From: Streptomyces sp. SCL15-4
Lineage (GTDB): Bacteria; Actinomycetota; Actinomycetes; Streptomycetales; Streptomycetaceae
Length of the DNA stretch: 64,000 nt
Direction of reading: 5' to 3'
Assembly: GCF_033366695.1 (NCBI RefSeq)
Contig: NZ_JAOBTQ010000001.1
Span: forward strand, 3,844,001-3,908,000
A program made the position numbers and the translations under genes. Below are positions 44,580 through 54,471 of the stretch, one piece after another (the stretch's first letter is position 1; each line of letters opens with the position of its first letter). A model generated the notes under the pieces. It saw only the letters and a program-made list of their open reading frames with translations. It made no database searches and had not been told where the DNA came from.

Positions 44580-46100
44580 TCAGCCCGCCGGCTCCAGGAA
44601 GCCCTGTTCCACCAGCAGCCGGATCTGGGCCGGGGTGCGGTCGCGGAGCAGCACCGCGTCCTCGCCGACGAGCTGCGCGATGGCGTCCAGGATGCGGCCC
44701 GCGCTCAGCGTGCCGTCGCACACGCCCGCGAACCCGGCGCCGACCGTGTCCACCTTCGTCGCCCGCCGCATTCCCCGGTGCTGGCGCAGCACCACGTGCT
44801 CGGGGTCCTCGGCGCCGGGCAGCCCGACCTGTTCCTGGACCACTTCGGGGGCGAGCTTGAAGTGGCTGTCCAGCAGCGCGGCGTCATCGTGGCCGCGGAG
44901 GTAGTCGAGCCGGTCGAAGTGCGCCCGGATCGTCTCGCCGAGCGGCTGCTCGACCGGGTGCGGCCACTCCTCCGCGGTGACGACGGGCTCGGCGGAGCCG
45001 GTCTTGCGCAGGGTGATCCAGCCGAAGCCGACCGCCCGGACCTTGCGCGCCTCGAACTCGTCGAGCCAGGCGTCGTAGCGCGCCTGGTACTCCGCCTGGT
45101 CACCGCGGTGGTCGCCGGCGTCCCGCAGCCACAGCTCGGCGTACTGTGTGACGTCCTGCACCTCGCGCTGCACGATCCAGGCATCGCACCCGCGCGGCAC
45201 CCACGACCTGAGCCTGTCCTGCCAGTCCTCCCCCGCCACGTGCTGCCAGTTCGCGAGGAACTGCGCGAACCCGCCCTCGTTCAGCCGTTCCCCCGCCTGC
45301 TGAACGAGCGAGCGGCACAGATCGTCCCCGCCCATGCCGCCGTCCCGGTACGTCAGCCGGGCCCCGGGGGAGATGACGAACGGCGGGTTGGAGACGATCA
45401 GGTCGAAGGTCTCGTCGTCCCGGACCGGCTCGAAGAGCGAGCCCTCGCGCAGATCTGCGGCGGGCGCCCCGGACAGCGCCAGCGTGAGCGCCGTGACGTG
45501 CAGCGCGCGCGGGTTGAGGTCGGTCGCCGTCACGCGCGTGGCGTGCCGGGCGGCGTGCAGCGCCTGGATGCCGGAGCCGGTGCCGAGGTCCAGGGCGGAG
45601 GCGACGGGGGTGCGCACGGTGATGCCGGCGAGGGTCGTGGAGGCGCCGCCGACGCCGAGGACGACCCCCTCGTCGCGCTGCCCGATGCCGCCGGCCCCGC
45701 CGACCGCGCAGCCCAGGTCGGAGACGATGAACCAGTCCTCGCCGCCGGGACCGCCGTAGGGCCGCACGTCCACGGTCGCGGCCACCTCGTCACCGCCCAC
45801 GCGCCGCAGCCAGCCCGCCTCCAGCGCCTCCTGGACCGGCAGCACGGCCGCCACGCGCGCGTGCGGCACCGGCTGCTGGAGCAGGAACAGCCGTACGAGC
45901 GTCTCCAGCGGCGTGTCGCCGCGGGTCGCCCGCAGGGCGGGCACGGTCTCGCTGCGGGCCAGTGCCGCGTACGCGGCGGCGCCGAGCAGGTCGAGCAGCC
46001 CGTCGGCGGTGAAGGAGGCGGCCAGCAGCGCGTCCCTCAGGCGCGCGGCGGTGTCGGGCCGGTCGACGGCGGGCAGGGAAGCGGGTCCGGTGTCAGTCAC
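44580..46100 (-). CDS. SAM-dependent methyltransferase with long flanking domains
   Basis: 506 residues. The central Rossmann methyltransferase has motif I ALDLGTGSGIQALH and motif IV VSNPPFVIS (NPPF), the signature of enzymes that methylate amide or base nitrogens (HemK/RsmC type). An N-terminal helical DUF7059-type region and a ~150-residue C-terminal region are characteristic of actinobacterial members. Substrate is unknown; Gln or rRNA are possibilities. The GTG at 46100 follows GGGGG. Confidence 0.85.
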   Translation of the reverse strand: MTDTGPASLPAVDRPDTAARLRDALLAASFTADGLLDLLGAAAYAALARSETVPALRATRGDTPLETLVRLFLLQQPVPHARVAAVLPVQEALEAGWLRRVGGDEVAATVDVRPYGGPGGEDWFIVSDLGCAVGGAGGIGQRDEGVVLGVGGASTTLAGITVRTPVASALDLGTGSGIQALHAARHATRVTATDLNPRALHVTALTLALSGAPAADLREGSLFEPVRDDETFDLIVSNPPFVISPGARLTYRDGGMGGDDLCRSLVQQAGERLNEGGFAQFLANWQHVAGEDWQDRLRSWVPRGCDAWIVQREVQDVTQYAELWLRDAGDHRGDQAEYQARYDAWLDEFEARKVRAVGFGWITLRKTGSAEPVVTAEEWPHPVEQPLGETIRAHFDRLDYLRGHDDAALLDSHFKLAPEVVQEQVGLPGAEDPEHVVLRQHRGMRRATKVDTVGAGFAGVCDGTLSAGRILDAIAQLVGEDAVLLRDRTPAQIRLLVEQGFLEPAG

Positions 46101-46161
46101 GCCCCCATTGTGGCCCGCGACGGGCCGCCGTGACGGACCCCGCGCGGGCCGTTCACCGACG

Positions 46162-46773
46162 TCAGCCGGTCGTCGCCGAGGCCGTGGACCGCGCCGTCGC
46201 GGAGGCGGCGACCTTGCAGCTGGGCTGCTCGGCCATGGCCTCCTTGACCTCGCCCTGCTCCAGCCGCTTCAGCGCCTCGGTGCCGTCGTCGCCCTGCTTG
46301 CCGACCTCCTTGGTCTGCCCGGCGACCTCCTTGAGGCCCTTGGCGAACTTGCCCTGGTCCTTGGTGTCGAGCCCCTCGACCGTCTTCTTCAGGCCGGTGT
46401 ACGACGTGGAGAGGCCGGCGAGGTTCCCGGCGGCGTTCTTCTGCAGCTTGGCGCCGCCGTCGATCCCGGGAGGCGCTCCGGCGCTGTTCAGGGCGTCCGC
46501 GAGGGCCTTGTAGCCGTCGGCGAGGCTCTGGAAGGCCTCGACGTACGTCTTCTGGGCGTCCTTGGGCGGAAGGTTGCTGTCCGTGGCGATGGACGCGATC
46601 GAGGCGTTGGCCGACTTGATCTTGGCGCTCTGCGCGGGGACGGCGTCGCAGACCGTCTTGGCCCAGGACACCAGCTTGGGGTCGGGCCCCTTGTCGCCGC
46701 TGCCGCCGCACCCCGTCACCGCCACCGCCAGTACCGCACCGCCGGACAGTGCGGCCGCGAGCTTCTTGTTCAC
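46162..46773 (-). CDS. Small secreted lipoprotein
   Basis: 203 residues. A signal peptide starting at KKLAAALSGGAVLAVAVTGC ends in a lipobox (VTGC). The mature part is helical (LVSWAKTVCDAVPAQSAKIK ... SLADGYKALADALNSAG) and Lys/Ala-rich with an S/T/A tail. Function unknown; homologues are widespread in Streptomyces. The GTG at 46773 has AAGGGA eight bases ahead; an in-frame ATG six codons upstream (46791) is the alternative. Confidence 0.8.
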   Translation of the reverse strand: MNKKLAAALSGGAVLAVAVTGCGGSGDKGPDPKLVSWAKTVCDAVPAQSAKIKSANASIASIATDSNLPPKDAQKTYVEAFQSLADGYKALADALNSAGAPPGIDGGAKLQKNAAGNLAGLSTSYTGLKKTVEGLDTKDQGKFAKGLKEVAGQTKEVGKQGDDGTEALKRLEQGEVKEAMAEQPSCKVAASATARSTASATTG

Positions 46774-46941
46774 CGGATTGGTCCCTTCCATGGCTCTCGG
46801 CCCCCGGAATCTACACGGCGGACGGCCGTACTCCCGCTACCGGCCGAGTGATCAGTCAGATTTTGTGACCTTTTGCCCCTCGGGAGAGAAGGCTCACGAC
46901 GTGGCCGGGCGCACACAAGGAGGCGGGTCTTGCCGGTCCGG

Positions 46942-49344
46942 CTAGGAGACCACCGCCGCGTCGGGCGAGTTGGTGACCCGCTCGGCGTTCTCCTCGTCAC
47001 CGACGGCGATGCCGCGCCGCTTGGAGATGTACACGGCGACGACGATCACCAGGAGTGCGAAGACCGCGACACCGATCCGCACGCCGAGGTTCTTGTCGTC
47101 GCCGTAGGAGAACCTGATCACGGCCGGCGCGATGAGCAGCGACACCAGGTTCATGACCTTCAACAGCGGGTTGATCGCGGGTCCGGCGGTGTCCTTGAAG
47201 GGGTCGCCGACCGTGTCCCCGATCACCGTGGCCGCGTGCGCCTCGCTGCCCTTGCCGCCGTGGTGGCCGTCCTCCACCAGCTTCTTGGCGTTGTCCCAGG
47301 CGCCGCCGGAGTTGGCCAGGAAGACCGCCATCAGCGTGCCCGCGCCGATGGCGCCGGCGAGGTAGGAGCCGAGCGCGCCGACACCGAGCGTGAACCCGAT
47401 GAAGATCGGCGCCATGACGGCGAGCAGGCCGGGCGTGGCCAGCTCGCGCAGGGCGTCCTTGGTGCAGATGTCGACGACCTTGCCGTACTCGGGCTTCTCG
47501 GTGAAGTCCATGATCCCGGGCTTCTCGCGGAACTGCCGCCGCACCTCGAACACCACCGAGCCGGCCGAGCGCGAGACGGCGTTGATGGCCAGCCCGGAGA
47601 AGAGGAAGACGACCGCGGCACCCGCGATGAGACCGACCAGGTTGTTGGGCTGCGAGATGTCCATGGACAGGCTGAGCGGTGTGCCCGGCCCGGTCAGCCT
47701 GGCGCCGACGTCCCGCACGTTGGTGGTGATCGCGTCGCGGTACGACCCGAACAGCGCCGACGCGGCGAGGACGGCGGTGGCGATGGCGATGCCCTTGGTG
47801 ATGGCCTTGGTGGTGTTGCCGACCGCGTCCAGATTGGTGAGCACCTGCGCGCCCGCGCCCTGGACGTCACCGGACATCTCGGCGATGCCCTGTGCGTTGT
47901 CGGAGACCGGCCCGAAAGTGTCCATGGCGACGATCACGCCGACCGTGGTGAGCAGGCCGGTGCCGGCCAGGGCCACGGCGAACAGCGCCAGCATGATCGA
48001 CGTGCCGCCGAGCAGGAACGCGCCGTACACGCCGAGCCCGATGAGCAGGGCGGTGTACACGGCCGATTCCAGACCGACCGAGATGCCGGACAGGACGACG
48101 GTGGCCGGTCCGGTCAGGGAGGTCTTGCCGATGTCCCGCACGGGTCGGCGGTTGGTCTCCGTGAAGTAGCCGGTCAGCTGCTGGATGACGGCGGCGAGCA
48201 GGATGCCGATGGCGACCGCGACCAGCGCGAGGACGCGTGGGTCGCCGTCCTTGCCCTTGATCGCCGCGTCGGTGACGCCGTCGAGGCCGGCGTAGCTGCC
48301 CGGCAGGTAGACGAAGACGGCCACCGCGACGAGCGCGAGCGAGATCACCGCGGAGATGAAGAAGCCGCGGTTGATCGCGGTCATGCCGCTGCGGTCGGCA
48401 CGGCGCGGGGCGACCGCGAAGATGCCGATCATCGCCGTGATCACGCCGATGGCGGGCACCAGCAGCGGGAAGGCCAGTCCGAAGTCGCCGAAGGCGGTCT
48501 TGCCGAGGATCAGCGCGGCCACCAGGGTCACGGCGTACGACTCGAAGAGGTCGGCCGCCATGCCCGCGCAGTCGCCGACGTTGTCGCCCACGTTGTCGGC
48601 GATGGTCGCGGCATTGCGCGGGTCGTCCTCCGGAATGCCCTGCTCGACCTTGCCGACCAGGTCGGCGCCGACGTCGGCGGCCTTGGTGAAGATGCCGCCG
48701 CCCACGCGCATGAACATCGCGATCAGGGCGGCACCGAGGCCGAAGCCCTCCAGCACCTTCGGCGCGTCGGCGGCGTACACCAGCACCACACAGGAGGCGC
48801 CCAGCAGACCGAGCCCCACCGTGAACATGCCGACGACGCCGCCGGTGCGAAATGCGATCTTCATCGCGGTGTGCGAGACGGTGGTGAGATCCGTTCGGGG
48901 TTCGCCTTCCGCCGGAGTGGCTTCCCGGGCCGCCGCGGCGACCCGCACGTTGCTGCGCACGGCGAGCCACATGCCGATATAGCCGGTGGCCGCCGAGAAC
49001 GCCGCTCCGATCAGGAAGAACACCGAGCGGCCGGCCCGCTGATTCCAGTCGTCCGCGGGCAGCAGCATGAGCAGGAAGAACACGACGACGGCGAATACGC
49101 CAAGCGTGCGCAACTGCCGGGCCAGATACGCCTTGGCACCTTCCTGGACCGCCTCGGCGATCCGTTTCATGCTGTCGGTTCCCTCGCCCGCCGCGAGCAC
49201 CTGCCGGACCAGGATCCCCGCGACCACCAGCGCGGCGAGGGCTACCGCCGCGATAACGGCCACGATGATCCGATTGTCGTCGGTCAGCACCACGGCTGCG
49301 AGAGAAGTGGTATGACCCGGATGAGGGGTAGAAAGCCCCGCCAT
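46942..49344 (-). CDS. hppA: K+-independent proton-pumping membrane pyrophosphatase
   Basis: 800 residues with about 16 membrane segments. It couples PPi hydrolysis to H+ export. The substrate-binding motifs are intact: DVGADLVGKVEQGIPEDDPR and ADNVGDNVGDCAGMAADLFE. The sequence GNTTKAITKG, with Lys at the position that is Ala in K+-dependent enzymes, marks the K+-independent class. AAGGAGG is ideally placed before the ATG at 49344. It would recover energy from PPi alongside the soluble ppa product. Confidence 0.95.
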   Translation of the reverse strand: MAGLSTPHPGHTTSLAAVVLTDDNRIIVAVIAAVALAALVVAGILVRQVLAAGEGTDSMKRIAEAVQEGAKAYLARQLRTLGVFAVVVFFLLMLLPADDWNQRAGRSVFFLIGAAFSAATGYIGMWLAVRSNVRVAAAAREATPAEGEPRTDLTTVSHTAMKIAFRTGGVVGMFTVGLGLLGASCVVLVYAADAPKVLEGFGLGAALIAMFMRVGGGIFTKAADVGADLVGKVEQGIPEDDPRNAATIADNVGDNVGDCAGMAADLFESYAVTLVAALILGKTAFGDFGLAFPLLVPAIGVITAMIGIFAVAPRRADRSGMTAINRGFFISAVISLALVAVAVFVYLPGSYAGLDGVTDAAIKGKDGDPRVLALVAVAIGILLAAVIQQLTGYFTETNRRPVRDIGKTSLTGPATVVLSGISVGLESAVYTALLIGLGVYGAFLLGGTSIMLALFAVALAGTGLLTTVGVIVAMDTFGPVSDNAQGIAEMSGDVQGAGAQVLTNLDAVGNTTKAITKGIAIATAVLAASALFGSYRDAITTNVRDVGARLTGPGTPLSLSMDISQPNNLVGLIAGAAVVFLFSGLAINAVSRSAGSVVFEVRRQFREKPGIMDFTEKPEYGKVVDICTKDALRELATPGLLAVMAPIFIGFTLGVGALGSYLAGAIGAGTLMAVFLANSGGAWDNAKKLVEDGHHGGKGSEAHAATVIGDTVGDPFKDTAGPAINPLLKVMNLVSLLIAPAVIRFSYGDDKNLGVRIGVAVFALLVIVVAVYISKRRGIAVGDEENAERVTNSPDAAVVS

Positions 49345-49593
49345 TCGTCCTCCTTGACGCTTGGACTGAGCTCAAGATGTGGACGGATTGTAGGGACCGC
49401 CGGGTGATCTAAACAGGGGACGGTAATCGGATTCGGCCTGCTCATGCTCTTCAGCAAATGATCGAGAGAGCGGCATGGAACCCGAAAGAAGTAATGCTCT
49501 CAGGGCATTGACGACCGCATTGGCGCTTGATCGAATTATCGGGCTATTGATCGTGAATATCTTCACGAATTCCGGAGCGCCCGGGAAAAACAA
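49345..49593. other. A+T-richer upstream region of hppA
   Basis: About 250 bp with no supported gene. It is unusually A+T-rich for the window (for example GCGCTTGATCGAATTATCGG) and most likely holds the hppA promoter. A 73-codon open frame here has no ribosome-binding site and is not accepted. Confidence 0.5.
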
Positions 49594-49620
49594 CGAGGGC
49601 CCTGCTGAGCAGGGCCCTCG
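49594..49620 (-). terminator. Terminator after the bldG partner gene
   Basis: CGAGGGCCCTGC and GCAGGGCCCTCG form a perfect 12-bp stem with a TGA loop, followed on the minus strand by TTGTTTTT. It ends the bldG/anti-sigma transcript. Confidence 0.92.
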
Positions 49621-49641
49621 GGAGTGCGGCTGCGCCGTCGG

Positions 49642-50076
49642 TCAGGCGACGGCTGTGCCCGGCGGTGTGGTCGGCCAGGTCATGCGGATCAGTCCGCCGT
49701 TCGGTCCGGTGGTGACCTCCACCTCGTCGACGAGGCCGCTGATGACCGCGAGGCCCATCTCGTCCTCCTCGGCCTCGGCGTCGCCGTTCTGTGCCGAGCC
49801 GGGCGTGTCGCCGCCCGGGACGGCGTGCGGCGCCTCGTCGCCGACCTCGATGGAGAACTGCTTCTCCTCTTCGATCAGCGCCACCTTCACCGGTGCCGTG
49901 ACGCCGCTGTTCCGGTGCAGTCCGACCGCGCGGGAGCACGCCTCGCCCACGGCGAGGCGCACCTCGTCCAGGACGGCCTCGTCCACTCCCGCCCGGCGCG
50001 CCACCGCCGCCGCCACCAGGCGGGCGGTCCGGACGTGCTCGGGCAGCGCGCTGAAGCGGAGTTCGACGGTGGCCAT
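49642..50076 (-). CDS. RsbW-like anti-sigma factor/ATP-binding partner of BldG
   Basis: 144 residues of the GHKL anti-sigma family: the N-box region DEVRLAVGEACSRAVGLH and the G-box region EDEMGLAVISGLVDEVEV are recognisable, with an acidic insert between. The gene lies 244 bp downstream of bldG in the same direction, the arrangement of the S. coelicolor bldG-apgA locus, where the partner interacts with BldG. GAGGGGG precedes the ATG. Confidence 0.9.
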   Translation of the reverse strand: MATVELRFSALPEHVRTARLVAAAVARRAGVDEAVLDEVRLAVGEACSRAVGLHRNSGVTAPVKVALIEEEKQFSIEVGDEAPHAVPGGDTPGSAQNGDAEAEEDEMGLAVISGLVDEVEVTTGPNGGLIRMTWPTTPPGTAVA

Positions 50077-50320
50077 GCATCCCCCTCGCGACTACGGGCG
50101 TGCGGTCGGGGACGGGGTCGCCACCCGGCGACCTCACCCCCCTGGTGTCCTTCTGTACCCCGGGCCGCCTTGTCCGCGGCGTCTTGTCCGCGTCATCCGC
50201 GTACGCGGCGGACTGCCGGCGTCCGCATCGTCGGCGTCGGCCCAGGACGGAACCGGCCGACGACCGGACCCCGTCAGGAGTCCGGCGTCGGCAACCGGTC
50301 CGGAATCGGCCGGCGGCCGA

Positions 50321-50662
50321 TCAGTCGGTGGCCTCCACCGCTTCCTCGACCGTGGTGTGGATCGGGAACACCTTGGTGAGGCCGGTGATGCGGAAGATCT
50401 TGAGAATGCGCTCCTGGTTGCAGACCAGGCGCAGCGAGCCCTCATGGGCCCGCACCCGCTTCAGGCCGCCGACCAGCACGCCGAGCCCGGTGGAGTCGAG
50501 GAAGTCCACGCCCTCCATGTCGACGACGAGGTGGAAATTCCCGTCGTTCACCAGCTCGACCAGCTGCTCGCGCAGCTTTGGCGCGGTATACACGTCGATT
50601 TCGCCACCGACTCGGACGACCGTACGATCGCCTACGGTCTCGGTCGACAGGGACAGGTCCAC
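50321..50662 (-). CDS. bldG: Anti-sigma factor antagonist BldG
   Basis: 113 residues, a STAS-domain protein that, when unphosphorylated, binds anti-sigma factors and releases their sigma factors; it is needed for aerial growth and antibiotic production in S. coelicolor. The phosphorylated Ser57 lies in [12 protein letters not shown]. The start is GTG at 50662 preceded by GGAGGATCC. The anti-sigma partner gene follows. The helicase gene diverges 81 bp away, as in other Streptomyces. Confidence 0.96.
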   Translation of the reverse strand: MDLSLSTETVGDRTVVRVGGEIDVYTAPKLREQLVELVNDGNFHLVVDMEGVDFLDSTGLGVLVGGLKRVRAHEGSLRLVCNQERILKIFRITGLTKVFPIHTTVEEAVEATD

Positions 50663-50743
50663 GGATCCTCCAGCACCTTGCTATCGAGCGGTTGTCCCTC
50701 GGGCACCTAGACTTGCGGCCCCCGGGACGCTTCGCCAGCCGCG

Positions 50744-53230
50744 ATGGCATTCAATCACTTACCGGCAGGCGTGCACGACGCCTTGACTCCATTGTCCGTC
50801 ACACCAGTGACACACTCGGTGCCGATGGCCAAGAATCACCGATCCGATCGAACCCCGGCGGACCCGGCGTCCCGTCCGTCTCCGGGCGCGGTCCTGGACC
50901 GGCTCGCCTCCGGGCCGAACCGGGCTGCGCGCATCACTCATACGGAGCACTTGCCCCCGCGCGCGGGCCGCCATGCCGTCTGGCCTGACCGGATTCGCTC
51001 CGAGGTGATCGCGGCCGTCCGGGCGTGCGGCATCGAGCATCCCTGGGCACACCAGGCACTGGCCGCCGAGCACGCCCTGGACGGCGACTCGGTGGTCGTC
51101 GCCACCGGCACCGCCTCCGGCAAGTCCCTCGCCTACCTCGTGCCCGTCCTGTCCACCCTCCTGGACGGCGCCGAGGCCCCCAACGGGCGAGGCACCACCG
51201 CCCTGTACCTGGCGCCCACCAAGGCGCTCGCCGCGGATCAGTGCCGGTCGGTGAAGGAACTTTCACAATCTCTCGGCACTTCGGTGCGCCCGGCCGTGTA
51301 CGACGGCGACACACCGTTCGAGGAACGGGAGTGGATCCGCCAGTACGCCAACTACGTCCTGACCAACCCGGACATGCTGCACCGCGGGATACTCCCGTCC
51401 CACCCGCGCTGGTCCTCCTTCCTGAAATCGCTCCGGTACGTCGTCATCGACGAGTGCCACACCTACCGCGGCGTGTTCGGCTCGCACGTCGCCCAGGTGC
51501 TGCGCCGGCTGCGCCGCCTGTGCGCCCGCTACGGCTCCTCCCCCGTGTTCCTGCTGGCCTCCGCGACCTCCGCCGAGCCGGCGGCCTCCGCGTGCCGGCT
51601 GACCGGCCTGCCGGTGGTGGAGGTGGCCGACGACGCCTCCCCGCGCGGAGAGCTGGTCTTCGCGCTCTGGGAGCCCCCGCTCACCGAACTGCGGGGCGAG
51701 AAGGGTGCGCCCGTACGGCGTACCGCCACCGCCGAGACCGCCGATCTGCTGACCGACCTGACCGTGCAGGGCGTGCGCTCGGTCGCCTTCGTGCGCTCCC
51801 GGCGCGGCGCCGAGCTGATCTCGGTCATCGCGCAGGAAAGGCTCGCCGAGGTGGACCGCTCCCTGGTCCCGCGTGTCGCGGCCTACCGCGGCGGCTACCT
51901 CCCCGAGGAGCGCCGTGCCCTGGAACGCGCCCTGCACTCCGGCCGGCTCCTCGGCCTCGCCGCGACGACGGCCCTGGAGCTGGGCGTGGACGTCTCCGGC
52001 CTGGACGCGGTCGTGATCGCCGGCTACCCGGGCACGCGCGCGTCCCTGTGGCAGCAGGCGGGCCGCGCGGGCCGCTCCGGCCAGGGCGCCCTGGCGGTCC
52101 TCGTCGCCCGCGACGACCCGCTGGACACCTTCCTCGTCCACCATCCCGAGGCCCTGTTCGACCAGCCGGTGGAATCGACGGTCCTCGACCCCGACAACCC
52201 CTACGTCCTCGCCCCGCACCTGTGCGCCGCCGCCGCGGAGCTGCCGCTGACCGAGGAGGACCTGAGCCTCTTCGGCCCCGCCTGCGCGGACGTGCTGCCG
52301 CAGCTGGAGGCCGCGAAGCTGCTGCGCCGCCGCACCCGGGCCTGGCACTGGACCCGCCGGGAGCGGGCCGCCGACCTCACCGACATCCGCGGCGCCGGGG
52401 GCCGCCCGGTGCAGATCGTGGAGTCCGGCACGGGACGGCTGCTCGGCACGGTCGACGCGGCCGCCGCGCACTCCACGGTCCACGAGGGCGCCGTCCATCT
52501 GCACCAGGGCCGCACCTACCTGGTGCGCTCCCTGGACCTGGAGGACTCCGTCGCCCTGGTCGAGCAGGCCGACCCGCCGTACTCGACCGTGGCCCGCGAC
52601 ACCACGTCGATCTCCATCCTGGAGACGGACACCGAGATCCCGTGGGGCGCCGGACGCCTGTGCTACGGCTCGGTGGAGGTCACCAACCAGGTGGTCTCCT
52701 ACCTCCGCCGGCGCCTCATCACCGGCGAGGTGCTGGGCGAGACGAAACTCGACCTCCCTCCGCGCACGCTGCGCACCCGCGCGGTGTGGTGGACGGTCAC
52801 CGAGGACCAGCTGGACGAGGCCCGGATCACCCCGGAGATCCTCGGCGGCTCCCTGCACGCCGCCGAGCACGCCTCCATCGGCATGCTGCCCCTCTTCGCG
52901 ACCTGCGACCGCTGGGACATCGGCGGAGTCTCGATCCCCCTGCACCCCGACACCCTCCTGCCCACGGTCTTCGTCTACGACGGCCACCCCGGCGGCGCGG
53001 GCTTCGCCGAGCGTGCCTTCCGCACCGCCCGCGCCTGGCTCTCCGCCACCCGCGAGGCCATCGCCTCCTGCGAGTGCGAGGCCGGCTGTCCGTCCTGCAT
53101 CCAGTCCCCCAAGTGCGGCAACGGCAACGACCCCCTGCACAAGCGGGGCGCGGTACGGCTTCTCACGGTGCTGCTGCGCGGGGCGGCGGACGAGCCTACG
53201 GAGGAGCCGGAGGGTTCCAAGGGGTCTTAG
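50744..53230 (+). CDS. DEAD/DEAH helicase with C-terminal zinc domain (YprA/Hrq1-like)
   Basis: 828 residues. Superfamily 2 motifs: I GTASGKSLAYLVP, II VVIDECHTY (DECH), III ASATS, VI QQAGRAGRSGQG. The C-terminal DUF1998/MrfA-like segment has a four-Cys cluster (CECEAGCPSCIQSPKCGNGN). Related bacterial proteins (MrfA/YprA) act in DNA repair of mitomycin damage; that role is inferred. The ATG at 50744 has no clear ribosome-binding site; Met28 (50825) is an alternative. It diverges from bldG. Confidence 0.9.
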   Translation: MAFNHLPAGVHDALTPLSVTPVTHSVPMAKNHRSDRTPADPASRPSPGAVLDRLASGPNRAARITHTEHLPPRAGRHAVWPDRIRSEVIAAVRACGIEHPWAHQALAAEHALDGDSVVVATGTASGKSLAYLVPVLSTLLDGAEAPNGRGTTALYLAPTKALAADQCRSVKELSQSLGTSVRPAVYDGDTPFEEREWIRQYANYVLTNPDMLHRGILPSHPRWSSFLKSLRYVVIDECHTYRGVFGSHVAQVLRRLRRLCARYGSSPVFLLASATSAEPAASACRLTGLPVVEVADDASPRGELVFALWEPPLTELRGEKGAPVRRTATAETADLLTDLTVQGVRSVAFVRSRRGAELISVIAQERLAEVDRSLVPRVAAYRGGYLPEERRALERALHSGRLLGLAATTALELGVDVSGLDAVVIAGYPGTRASLWQQAGRAGRSGQGALAVLVARDDPLDTFLVHHPEALFDQPVESTVLDPDNPYVLAPHLCAAAAELPLTEEDLSLFGPACADVLPQLEAAKLLRRRTRAWHWTRRERAADLTDIRGAGGRPVQIVESGTGRLLGTVDAAAAHSTVHEGAVHLHQGRTYLVRSLDLEDSVALVEQADPPYSTVARDTTSISILETDTEIPWGAGRLCYGSVEVTNQVVSYLRRRLITGEVLGETKLDLPPRTLRTRAVWWTVTEDQLDEARITPEILGGSLHAAEHASIGMLPLFATCDRWDIGGVSIPLHPDTLLPTVFVYDGHPGGAGFAERAFRTARAWLSATREAIASCECEAGCPSCIQSPKCGNGNDPLHKRGAVRLLTVLLRGAADEPTEEPEGSKGS

Positions 53231-53284
53231 CTGCCGTGCAGCCGAAGGAGGCAGGTGGCCGGTGGCTGAGGGGCCGGGGGCCGG

Positions 53285-53824
53285 TCAGGGGCGGGGTGGA
53301 GCCGGCGGGCCCGGTTCGGGAGGCAGGCGCGGTTCAGCAGGCGCGTCCGGTTCATGAGGCAGGTCCGGCTCAACGCGCGGACCCGGTCCGGCGGGCAGGT
53401 CCGGCTCGGGAGGCGGATCGGGACGGATCGCGTCCGGAAGCCCGGGCGGTACCGGTCCCGGTGGGCCCGCTCTCGCCCTGACCTCCGCCGTGAACGGCCC
53501 TCTTCCCACGGCCGCCGTCACGTCCGAGGTGTCGCCCACGATCGCGCACCGCACCAGCCGTACCCCTTGGGCCGCCGCCAGCCGCTCCGCGCGGGCGCAG
53601 GCCGCCGCGCCGCCCTCGGCCCAGTGGTCCGCCGCCGCGAGCGCCGCCAGGTCCGCGCCGCCCGCCGCCCGGTGCCGTACGGCGACGGCCTGCCCGAGTA
53701 CCAGCACGGCACCGAAGACCGCGCACAGCACGGCGATCGCCCCCAGGCTCCCCACCGTGGCCGACCCCCGGTCCGACCCCCACCGCCGCCCCACGCCCTC
53801 GGCCCCGCTGTCCGGCGCCGCCAC
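53285..53824 (-). CDS. TadE-like/Rv3654c-type pilus-associated protein with Pro-rich tail
   Basis: 179 residues. After a short polar start, GSATVGSLGAIAVLCAVFGA is a TadE-like hydrophobic helix at the N terminus, followed by AAGGADLAALAAADHW, the helper TadE family motif. The C-terminal ~65 residues are a Pro/Glu/Asp-rich tail (PEPDLPAGPGP, EPDLPHEPD). GTG at 53824 is chosen because GGGAG lies six bases ahead, but the frame stays open to 54343 and a further upstream start is possible. It is the last gene of the Tad locus. Confidence 0.75.
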   Translation of the reverse strand: MAAPDSGAEGVGRRWGSDRGSATVGSLGAIAVLCAVFGAVLVLGQAVAVRHRAAGGADLAALAAADHWAEGGAAACARAERLAAAQGVRLVRCAIVGDTSDVTAAVGRGPFTAEVRARAGPPGPVPPGLPDAIRPDPPPEPDLPAGPGPRVEPDLPHEPDAPAEPRLPPEPGPPAPPRP

Positions 53825-54096
53825 GCAAGGCTCCCGGCCGGGCGACCGCGACCACCGGGGAGACGTCCCTCGCCGTGCTCCCGCACCAGCCCACCGGCCC
53901 GGCGACGCCCGCCCGTCCCCCAGCGCCCCCGCGCCGCCCCGCCGACCCCACCACCACCGGCCCCGCCCGCGCCCCCACGCCTCCACACCGCGCCCGCGAC
54001 CCATCCGCCACCTGCCCGTCCGCCCCTGCCCGCGCCCCGGCGCCCTCAGGCCCTCCCGTTCGTCCCCGGCAGGCCGCCCCGGCCCGTACTCCCGCC

Positions 54097-54471
54097 TCAC
54101 GGCCCCGCCTCCCCTCTGCCCACGGTTTCCTCGGCGAGCGCCACCGCCTCCTCGCGTACGTCGAAGGGCAGCCCGCTCAGCAGCCGGGGCCGGGCCACCA
54201 CCGTGACCCGGACCCGGTCGCCCTCGCGTGCGACGGTCACCCGCGCTCCCCGTGGAGCCGTTTCCCGGGTCACCCTCGCCACCGCGTCGGGCGGGTCCTG
54301 GCGGGCGGCGGCCCGGGCGCCCGCGCGGGCCGCGTCCACGCACTCGATCCGCGCCGCCACCACGAGCAGCCCCCAGACCAGCGCCATCGTGAACGCCACC
54401 AGCACGGACAGCGCCATGGCCGTCTCCACGGTCACGAACCCCCGGTCGCCGCCCTCCTCACATCCGCGCAC
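54097..54471 (-). CDS. TadE family pilus assembly protein
   Basis: 124 residues. The N-terminal GFVTVETAMALSVLVAFTMA carries the Glu five residues into the helix, as in TadE pseudopilins, followed by CVDAARAGARAAAR. It should sit in the inner membrane as a minor pilin. The GTG at 54471 overlaps the end of the Flp-like gene by 14 bp; the later GTG at VTVETAM is possible. The next gene in the same direction encodes a related protein. Confidence 0.82.
   Translation of the reverse strand: MRGCEEGGDRGFVTVETAMALSVLVAFTMALVWGLLVVAARIECVDAARAGARAAARQDPPDAVARVTRETAPRGARVTVAREGDRVRVTVVARPRLLSGLPFDVREEAVALAEETVGRGEAGP

Noticed and set aside
49372..49593. 73-codon open frame in the hppA upstream region
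   Set aside because: No ribosome-binding site, no recognisable domain, and it runs into a terminator hairpin and promoter-like A+T-rich DNA.
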